DNA of 5,132 bases. Origin: Chryseobacterium gleum. Its GTDB lineage: Bacteria > Bacteroidota > Bacteroidia > Flavobacteriales_D > Sanyastnellaceae. The DNA lies in the NCBI GenBank assembly GCA_943330925.2, contig CALQJP020000194.1, positions 1 to 5,132 of the forward strand, in the 5' to 3' direction. Below, in pieces: positions 1-5,132 of this stretch (positions within the stretch are counted from its first letter, which is position 1; each line of letters opens with the position of its first letter). The notes beneath the pieces were generated by a model. The model searched no databases, was not told where the DNA came from, and saw nothing but the letters and a program-made list of their open reading frames with translations. The position numbers and the translations under genes are program-made.

Positions 1-113
1 ACCCAAATCGTTTTGCCGTCAAAGTAATTTTTCAATGCCTTAATTTTATCCTCGAATTGCAGCAGCGAATATCGGTTGTGAGGGTGATTCTTTTTGCATG
101 GATTAATAATCAA
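1..113 (-). CDS. Probable 5' end of an unrecognised leftward gene (partial)
   Basis: This minus-strand frame is open from a TTG codon at 113-111 to the left edge, giving 37 codons and two further bases. A TAA lies just upstream at 116-114. The peptide contains HNRYSLLQFEDKIK and KNYFDGKTIW. Its mix of charged and hydrophobic residues is typical of a real soluble protein. The frame exactly opposite on the plus strand (3-128) is also open but reads as a hydrophobic, F/V/I/L-rich string, as expected for antisense. There is no ATG in frame, so the start would be TTG 113 or another unusual codon. I do not recognise the family. It would be transcribed divergently from the response regulator gene. 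It could still be a chance open frame, because only about 110 bases are visible. Confidence 0.4.
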   Translation of the reverse strand, partial: MIINPCKKNHPHNRYSLLQFEDKIKALKNYFDGKTIW

Positions 114-119
114 TTAACC

Positions 120-147
120 TTGACATAACTTGAATGAACGTGCTTTG
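120..147 (+). promoter_or_regulatory. Possible Bacteroidota-type promoter for the two-component operon
   Basis: TTG at 120-122 (inside TTGACA, 120-125) is followed after 17 bases by GTGCTTTG at 140-147. The Bacteroidota housekeeping promoter is known as TTG or TTTG near -33 and TAnnTTTG near -7. Here the TTTG half is present but the TA is not, and the spacing is at the short end. Transcription would start near 154, leaving a leader of roughly 25 bases before the ATG at 180. The match is partial and found by eye. Confidence 0.28.
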
Positions 148-179
148 TGTCGCTAAAAAGTTGCACTAATACTTCCCAC

Positions 180-857
180 ATGAGCAGGCAAAGAATACTA
201 TTGGTCGACGACGAGCCGGATATCCTGGAGATGATTGGTTTCAACCTCGAGCGTGAAGGCTTTGAGGTGTTTACCGCCCCCAACGGCCGAAAGGCGCTTG
301 AGTTGGCCCGGTCTCATACCCCCGACTTGATTCTTCTCGATGTGATGATGCCCGAAATGGATGGAATGGAAACCTGCCGTGAACTGAGAGACGATGCCCG
401 TTTGAAAAATACAATCATCGCATTTCTAACGGCACGCAACGAAGATTACAGTCAGATAGCAGGCTTCGATGCTGGAGCCGACGATTATATTTCGAAACCC
501 ATCAAACCGCGCGTGCTGGTTTCAAGAGTGAAAGCACTGCTTCGTCGTGGCGCGCCTGCTGCAACAGAACAACCCAAACGTGATCTTGCCGGTATAGTAA
601 TCGATAAGGAGCGTTATGTGGTTTATAAAGACGGCGTTGAACTGTCTCTGCCCAAAAAGGAATTTGAACTACTTGCCTTGCTTGCTTCTCAACCCGGCAG
701 AGTGTTTACGCGTGAAAACATCCTCTCGAGCGTTTGGGGAAACGACGTAATTGTTGGCGATAGAACAATCGATGTTCACATTCGAAAATTGCGCGAAAAA
801 CTGGGTGATGATTTTTTCAAAACAATTAAGGGAGTAGGCTATAAATTTGAACCGTGA
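180..857 (+). CDS. OmpR/PhoB-family response regulator transcription factor
   Basis: This is a cytoplasmic DNA-binding response regulator of 225 residues, the usual length for the OmpR/PhoB family. The receiver domain covers about residues 4-123. It has the acidic pair D10/D11, phosphoacceptor D54 in LILLDVMMPEMDG, switch T84 in FLTAR and K106 in YISKP. The winged-helix domain covers about 137-224, with the recognition-helix region DRTIDVHIRKLREKLG and the terminal wing GVGYKF. I chose ATG 180, which places RILLVDDE directly after the start as is usual. An in-frame GTG at 147 would add 11 residues (MSLKSCTNTSH) that look non-domain, and it falls in a possible promoter box. No Shine-Dalgarno is visible, as is common in Bacteroidota. 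The stop overlaps the kinase start by four bases, which implies one operon and translational coupling. It resembles regulators often labelled PhoB or PhoP, but a phosphate role is not shown here. Confidence 0.95.
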   Translation: MSRQRILLVDDEPDILEMIGFNLEREGFEVFTAPNGRKALELARSHTPDLILLDVMMPEMDGMETCRELRDDARLKNTIIAFLTARNEDYSQIAGFDAGADDYISKPIKPRVLVSRVKALLRRGAPAATEQPKRDLAGIVIDKERYVVYKDGVELSLPKKEFELLALLASQPGRVFTRENILSSVWGNDVIVGDRTIDVHIRKLREKLGDDFFKTIKGVGYKFEP

Positions 858-1912
858 GTCTCATCACCGTTCGTACACCTCGACAAGTCGCGCTGGCCTC
901 TGCATTGCTCATTACAGGGCTTTTGGCCATCACTTACTTTCTTTTGATTTATCTGCTCGAACGAGAGTTCTCGTTTTTGCCGCTTATTGTTCTGCTTGCT
1001 TTAGGGTTTTCCATTTCATATGGTATCGTTTTTTACTTCATTGAGCGTTTCTTGTACCATAAAGTAAAGATCATTTACAAAACCATTCACTCGATGAAAA
1101 GTCAGGGTGAGGCCCGGCCTAAAATTCAAATGAGCACCGACGTCCTGAATGAAATTAACAGGGAGGTGTCCGATTGGGCAGACCACAAAATTCGCGAGGT
1201 AAAGGAATTGCGGAGCGCGGAAAATTACCGCCGCGAATTCATCGGTAATCTGGCGCATGAGTTGAAAACGCCGGTGTTTAATGTTCAAGGCTATATCGAA
1301 ACCCTGCTTGAAACCGATTTGGACGATGCCCAGCTCAACCGTAAGTTTTTGGAAAAGGCAAATGCAAGTTGTGATCGGTTGACAGATCTATTGAAAGACC
1401 TCGATCAAATTGCAAGCATTGAAAGTGGGAATATGCAGCTTGAGCTAAGCCGCTTTGATGTGGTGGAGCTCACCAAGGAAACGATAGAAATGCTCGAAAC
1501 CCAGGCTCAGGAGCGCAGTGTTACGTTGCGTTTAGGACAAGCTGCCGAAAAGCCTATTTGGGTTGAGGCAGACCGTAAGCGTGTTCAACAAGTATTCATC
1601 AACTTGCTCATGAATAGCGTGGTGTACGGCAAGGAGGGTGGCGAAACACGCGTTCGTTTTTACGACATGGATGATAATGTGCTCATTGAAATTGCCGACG
1701 ATGGGTTGGGCATTGCTAAGGAGCACTTGCCACGATTGTTCGAGCGATTTTATCGGGTCGATAAAAGTCGCTCACGCAATGAAGGTGGATCGGGTTTGGG
1801 TCTTGCCATTTGCAAGCACATTGTGGACAGTCACAGCCAAAGTATTTCGGTGCGAAGTACGGAAGGCGTAGGGAGCACATTTGCATTTACGCTCAGGAAG
1901 TCTGGCTCATAA
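854..1912 (+). CDS. PhoR-like sensor histidine kinase, two membrane helices, no extracytoplasmic sensor domain
   Basis: This inner-membrane sensor kinase of 352 residues should phosphorylate the regulator encoded just upstream. The start is GTG 854, inside the GTGA overlap with the regulator stop. An in-frame TGA at 848-850 rules out a start further upstream. Two hydrophobic helices at about 12-35 and 42-63 are joined by only about six residues (EREFSF). No clear HAMP or PAS domain follows. The dimerisation/phosphoacceptor domain (about 122-190) carries H135 in FIGNLAHELKTP. The ATPase domain (about 234-348) has all boxes: N box with N250 and N254 (NLLMNSVVYG), G1 ADDGLGI (281-287), F box LFERFYRVD (295-303) and G2 GGSGLGLAI (311-319). 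The kinase therefore looks catalytically intact. The end, RSTEGVGSTFAFTL, is wording familiar from Bacteroidota kinases labelled PhoR. Its signal is unknown. Confidence 0.94.
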   Translation: MSLITVRTPRQVALASALLITGLLAITYFLLIYLLEREFSFLPLIVLLALGFSISYGIVFYFIERFLYHKVKIIYKTIHSMKSQGEARPKIQMSTDVLNEINREVSDWADHKIREVKELRSAENYRREFIGNLAHELKTPVFNVQGYIETLLETDLDDAQLNRKFLEKANASCDRLTDLLKDLDQIASIESGNMQLELSRFDVVELTKETIEMLETQAQERSVTLRLGQAAEKPIWVEADRKRVQQVFINLLMNSVVYGKEGGETRVRFYDMDDNVLIEIADDGLGIAKEHLPRLFERFYRVDKSRSRNEGGSGLGLAICKHIVDSHSQSISVRSTEGVGSTFAFTLRKSGS

Positions 1913-2572
1913 CCCTGCCCAATCGGGACGCACAAAGAAGTTTTCACGCTTTTCTTCGCCTATGGTAGTGTGAGGCCCGTGCCCCGAATAAACCACATAG
2001 TCGTCGGGCAATGCATACATTTTCGTTTGAATGGAGTGCACCAGATCAGCCGAGTTGCAACCGGGTAAATCCACCCTTCCTACACTTCCCTTGAAAAGAA
2101 CATCGCCCGAGAACACAACGCGCTCCTCATGACAAACAAAGGCTAAATGCCCCGGCGCATGTCCGGGAACGAAAAGAGTTTCGAAACAGAGTTCACCAAC
2201 GGTGATTGTCTCCCCCTCCTCGATGGTTGAAGCAGGCAGCACAGAGGCCCGATAGGGAATGCCAAACATCAAACTGGTAGACGCGGCACGCTCAATAACC
2301 GGAAGCTCTTTCGCATGGCAACGCATGGCGATGCCATAGCGCTCAGCAGCCGCACTATTGCCAAGAATGTGGTCGAGGTGGCAATGGGTGTTCAAAATCA
2401 ATTGCGGAGTAAGTTGCTCCTCAGCGATGTAGTCAAACAGAATGGAATCTTCGGACGCGTCGGTCATGCCGGGGTCTATTATGATGGCCATTCCTGCAGA
2501 ATCAGCAATGACGTATGTGTTTTCGGAAAATGCGTTGAAGGTGAACTGAGCAATACGGAAGGGTGTTTTCAT
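1907..2572 (-). CDS. Metallo-beta-lactamase-fold hydrolase, glyoxalase II-like (YcbL type)
   Basis: This is a cytoplasmic metal-dependent hydrolase of 221 residues with no signal peptide. All binuclear metal ligands of the glyoxalase II type are visible: H63, H65, D67 and H68 in THCHLDH, H138 in VPGHAPGH, D157 in FSGDVLF and H198 in SGHGP. The C-terminal substrate-binding domain of classical hydroxyacylglutathione hydrolase (GloB) is missing, so the protein matches the short single-domain form such as YcbL. Hydrolysis of a thioester such as S-lactoylglutathione or another thiol ester is a family-based guess. Similar folds include persulfide dioxygenases and other hydrolases, and the substrate cannot be read from the sequence. 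The start at 2572-2570 (ATG) puts the beta strand FNAFSENTYVI near the N-terminus, as is normal. The gene converges on the kinase gene with overlapping stops and diverges from the large exported-protein gene. It is probably transcribed alone. Confidence 0.92.
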   Translation of the reverse strand: MKTPFRIAQFTFNAFSENTYVIADSAGMAIIIDPGMTDASEDSILFDYIAEEQLTPQLILNTHCHLDHILGNSAAAERYGIAMRCHAKELPVIERAASTSLMFGIPYRASVLPASTIEEGETITVGELCFETLFVPGHAPGHLAFVCHEERVVFSGDVLFKGSVGRVDLPGCNSADLVHSIQTKMYALPDDYVVYSGHGPHTTIGEEKRENFFVRPDWAGL

Positions 2573-2664
2573 GCGTGGAATGTATGATTGCTAATTGCAA
2601 AGAATGACAAAGGTCGCACGTTTTCAATACGGTTTAACTGCTATTTTAGCGGCTATTGCTCCGA
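2573..2664. promoter_or_regulatory. Divergent intergenic region between the hydrolase and the large exported protein
   Basis: These 92 bases must hold the promoters of both flanking genes if each has its own. On the plus strand TATTTTAG (2642-2649) is one mismatch from the Bacteroidota -7 box TAnnTTTG. A T-run (2621-2624) lies upstream at workable spacing, but it does not match TTTG. On the minus strand GACCTTTG, ending at about 2608, is one mismatch from the same box but has no clear -33 partner. Small repeats are present: GCTATT twice (2640-2645 and 2652-2657), TAGC/GCTA arms around 2651, and TTGC/GCAA arms at 2588-2600. All are short enough to arise by chance. No Shine-Dalgarno precedes ATG 2665. 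Confidence 0.3.
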
Positions 2665-5132
2665 ATGAGTAAGGGTTTCTTCCATATCATCTTCTTGCTT
2701 CTTTTTGCATGCTTGTATGCGATGCCATTGTCTGCACAGTTCTACCAGGGAACGAATATGGAATTTGGTAAGAACCGTGTTCAATACCGTGAGTTTACTT
2801 GGTTTTATTATCCATCGGAAAACTTCGAGGTCTATTACTACATCGGAGGAGAGGACCTGGCGCAGTATACGCTCATGGCCTGCGAACGAAACTTGAAGGA
2901 GATGCAGCAGTTTTTCGATTACACCATCGACGAGAAAATTGAAGTGCTGTCATATCTCAATCAAAGCGAATTTCGGCAAAGTAACCTTGGCCTCACCGGC
3001 GATGATCAGTTTAATATCGGTGGCGCTGCAAAAATTGTTGGAAGCAAAATGTTCACCTACTACGAAGGTGATCATGCATTGCTTGAAAAACAAATTCGTG
3101 AGAACCTGGCTCGCGTCATTTTTGCGCAGCTGGTATACGGCGGCAACTGGAAGGACGTGCTGAAGAATTCAACGCTGCTAACTGTTCCGAAGTGGTTTGA
3201 GGAGGGCATTATTGCCTATGCTGCGGCCGGAGTTTCAACCGAGAGTACCACATTTGTGAAAGACCTTGTGCGTGGCAATAAGTTTAAGAGTTTTAATCAG
3301 TTTGAAGGAGACGATGCCCGACTGGCCGGGCAAACGTTTTGGAACTTTATTGCCGAGGTGTATGGACAGAATGTGATACCTAATATTCTGTATATGGCCC
3401 AGGCCAGCCGCAATGTGGAGAGTGGGTTTCTATATGTGCTTGGATTACCGCTCGACCAGTTATCGCAGGAGTATCTCAACTTTTACAAGGAAAAGGCTGC
3501 TGCCGGCAGAGGCGAAGTATTGCCGGGCGAAAAACGATTGTCGCCAAACCCAACGCGCGATGAAGTAAAGGCATATCGCAAAGGTGAACGGATGCTAGGC
3601 GAGTTGCAGGTGAAATACAAAAACAAGTACGAGTACTCTCACTTCACACAATCGCCCAACGGACGATACATCGCTTATGTAACTCATGAGCAAGGCCAAT
3701 ATCGTATTTGGTTGTATGATGTTGAGGAGAATAAGAACAAGTGCATTCTTAGGAGAGAGCCGCGTATGGAACGTATTCCTGATAAGACATTCCCCGTGCT
3801 GGCGTGGCACCCTTCCGGTGAGATGCTCACTTACATTTTTGAGAAGAGGGCCAATGCATGGATTGGCAGTTACACGGTTGCCGAAAAGAAACACACCGAA
3901 AAGGAGCTTTATCTCATTGAGAAAATAAACTCCATGCATTACAGTCCGGATGGAAAGCGAATGATTCTAAGCGCAGTCAATCGCGGTCAAACCGATTTGT
4001 ATTTGTACCAGGTTATTGGCAACAATTTCGAAAAGCTGACCGACGATCGATGGGATGATGTGAGTCCGACCTTTATTGAAGGTGGCCGCCGCATCATTTT
4101 TACCTCCAATCGAACCGATGACACGCTTCGCAATGATGCAGATGAGTTGCTGCCCATGCGTTCGGAACATGACGTCTATATTTTCGATCTGGAGAATCGT
4201 TCGAAGTTGCTGGAACGCATCACCGCTACTCCGCAAATACATGAAACGCTGCCTTTTGAATACAGCGAAAAGTACTATTCTTTTTTGTCGACCGAGAATG
4301 GATTTCGTAACAGGTCGATTGCCTATGTCGATAGCGCAATCAGCGCCATCGATACCGCTATTCATTATCGCTATTTCACTGTAGCAAAGAAGGCCAGTGC
4401 TTTCCAGCGCGACATACACGACTATGAGTTTCACTTGGCCGATGGAAGTTTTTTCATTGGTTTCAGGAAGGCGGCCCGCCCTTGGATTGTATTCGGAAAC
4501 CGCAACTCCGATGTGTTTGACGGCGCGCAAACCGGTGATAGCCCCGAGAAGGATGAATTCACTATTGGAATGACTGACCTTTTGAAAGTTTCTGCGGATA
4601 CGATCAGTAAAGGCGATATTGACATTGACAACTATGTGTTCGAAGATGAGAGGCTCGATTACACGCTGGAAAAGGAGACGGCAAGGGTGCAGGAGGTTGG
4701 GGGAAAGAGTAAACAGTTGCTCAATGATACGCTCAATGCATTTGTGTTGCCCCGCTCCCGAAATTATCGACTCAACTTTGCTGCCGATAAGGCCGTGGCT
4801 CAAATGAGCAACAACTTTTTCAATCCGATTTATCAGAATTACACAGGCCCGTCGCCAAGCAGCATTTCACCGGGGCTATCTGGGTTCACACAATTCGGTA
4901 TTTCCGATTTGTTTGAGGATTACAAAGTGGTGGGTGGATTTCGCGCCAACTGGGGGCTCGATAATGCTGAATACGGCCTCAGCTTCGAGCGTTTGCAAGA
5001 TCGGTGGGATCGCAAAATAATTTTCTCGCGACAATCACAGCGCGTCCAACAGGGCTTTGATGTAATTAAACTGCAAAGCAACGATTTGGCCTATAGCGTT
5101 AAGTATCCGTTTAGCGAGGTTAGTTCCATTCG
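2665..5132 (+). CDS. Large exported TolB-like propeller protein with degenerate peptidase-MA domain and start of an outer-membrane barrel (3' partial)
   Basis: The frame is open from ATG 2665 to the right edge, giving 822 codons without a stop, so the gene continues beyond the window. Residues 1-24 form a signal peptide (hydrophobic core 5-19, likely cleavage PLSA|QF before Q25). Residues about 45-260 resemble a peptidase-MA-like gluzincin domain: WFEEGIIAY (177-185) matches the downstream glutamate motif. At the expected place for HExxH the sequence reads E146-N147-L-A-R150, so the zinc site appears lost. Residues about 322-560 hold TolB/WD40-like propeller repeats: SPNGRYIAYV (330-339), WHPSGEMLTYI (381-391), SPDGKRMILS (427-436) and SPTFIEGGRRIIFTSNR (467-483). 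A linker with DIDIDNYVFEDE (651-662) and RNYRLNFAADK leads to GISDLFEDYKVVGGFR (745-760). From there on, the chain looks like outer-membrane beta-barrel strands. Bacteroidota proteins of this kind are labelled TolB-like or PD40-repeat proteins; as I recall, they run past 1,000 residues. A role at the outer membrane is inferred, and the exact function is unknown to me. This is not classical TolB, which is about 430 residues and has no barrel. Confidence 0.85.
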   Translation, partial: MSKGFFHIIFLLLFACLYAMPLSAQFYQGTNMEFGKNRVQYREFTWFYYPSENFEVYYYIGGEDLAQYTLMACERNLKEMQQFFDYTIDEKIEVLSYLNQSEFRQSNLGLTGDDQFNIGGAAKIVGSKMFTYYEGDHALLEKQIRENLARVIFAQLVYGGNWKDVLKNSTLLTVPKWFEEGIIAYAAAGVSTESTTFVKDLVRGNKFKSFNQFEGDDARLAGQTFWNFIAEVYGQNVIPNILYMAQASRNVESGFLYVLGLPLDQLSQEYLNFYKEKAAAGRGEVLPGEKRLSPNPTRDEVKAYRKGERMLGELQVKYKNKYEYSHFTQSPNGRYIAYVTHEQGQYRIWLYDVEENKNKCILRREPRMERIPDKTFPVLAWHPSGEMLTYIFEKRANAWIGSYTVAEKKHTEKELYLIEKINSMHYSPDGKRMILSAVNRGQTDLYLYQVIGNNFEKLTDDRWDDVSPTFIEGGRRIIFTSNRTDDTLRNDADELLPMRSEHDVYIFDLENRSKLLERITATPQIHETLPFEYSEKYYSFLSTENGFRNRSIAYVDSAISAIDTAIHYRYFTVAKKASAFQRDIHDYEFHLADGSFFIGFRKAARPWIVFGNRNSDVFDGAQTGDSPEKDEFTIGMTDLLKVSADTISKGDIDIDNYVFEDERLDYTLEKETARVQEVGGKSKQLLNDTLNAFVLPRSRNYRLNFAADKAVAQMSNNFFNPIYQNYTGPSPSSISPGLSGFTQFGISDLFEDYKVVGGFRANWGLDNAEYGLSFERLQDRWDRKIIFSRQSQRVQQGFDVIKLQSNDLAYSVKYPFSEVSSI

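Noticed and set aside
120..125. TTGACA as a classical sigma-70 -35 box
   Set aside because: No TATAAT-like box lies 16-18 bases downstream, and Bacteroidota do not use this consensus. Only the TTG part was used for the promoter candidate.
3..128. Open plus-strand frame at the left edge that could be the 3' end of an upstream gene
   Set aside because: Its translation is a hydrophobic string typical of antisense, and the opposite strand in the same register reads as a better protein. The case is not closed with so little sequence.
847..1044. 65-codon plus-strand frame at the regulator-kinase junction
   Set aside because: It lies out of frame across the kinase's membrane helices, and the kinase frame is clearly the coding one.
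2315..2587. 90-codon plus-strand frame opposite the hydrolase gene
   Set aside because: The minus strand carries the complete metal-binding motif set of a hydrolase, so this frame is its shadow.
2701..2715. Possible lipoprotein signal (LFAC, Cys16) in the large exported protein
   Set aside because: Phenylalanine at the -2 position is poor for a lipobox, and the PLSA|QF site eight residues later is a good signal peptidase I site typical of Bacteroidota.
3595..3939. 114-codon minus-strand frame within the large exported-protein gene
   Set aside because: It is antisense to propeller repeats with well-formed motifs, and its translation has no family features.
3967..4803. 278-codon open frame on the minus strand inside the large exported-protein gene
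   Set aside because: It is in exact codon register opposite the real frame, so it only reflects the rarity of TTA, CTA and TCA codons there. Its translation shows no recognisable domain, while the plus strand encodes clear propeller repeats.

Overview
The window looks like an ordinary stretch of a Bacteroidota (Bacteroidetes) chromosome. The grounds are a PhoB/PhoR-like two-component pair with wording typical of that phylum, the near absence of Shine-Dalgarno sequences, and a large secreted protein of the kind labelled 'TolB-like' in Bacteroidota. Base composition is intermediate, and no gene looks foreign. The order within the phylum cannot be judged from this window.

Layout from left to right. 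Positions 1-113 probably hold the 5' end of an unrecognised gene read leftwards off the edge. A short gap (114-179) carries a possible promoter for the rightward operon. Positions 180-857 encode an OmpR/PhoB-type response regulator. Positions 854-1912 encode its histidine kinase, and the two genes overlap by the four bases GTGA. A stand-alone metallo-beta-lactamase-fold (glyoxalase II-like) hydrolase lies on the minus strand at 1907-2572, and its stop codon overlaps the kinase stop codon tail to tail. A 92-base divergent gap (2573-2664) follows. From 2665 to the right edge runs one uninterrupted but incomplete reading frame. It encodes a large exported protein with a signal peptide, a degenerate peptidase-MA-like domain, a TolB/WD40-like propeller and the beginning of what looks like an outer-membrane beta-barrel.

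The regulator and kinase almost certainly work together. The kinase has two membrane helices and almost no periplasmic segment, so it probably senses within the membrane or through a partner. Nothing in the sequence links the hydrolase or the large exported protein to this pair beyond proximity.

I found no RNA gene, mobile element, CRISPR array or long repeat, and no convincing new system. The most interesting object is the large multidomain envelope protein, whose metallopeptidase zinc motif appears to have been lost. All other long open frames in the window are antisense or out-of-frame shadows of the genes listed.
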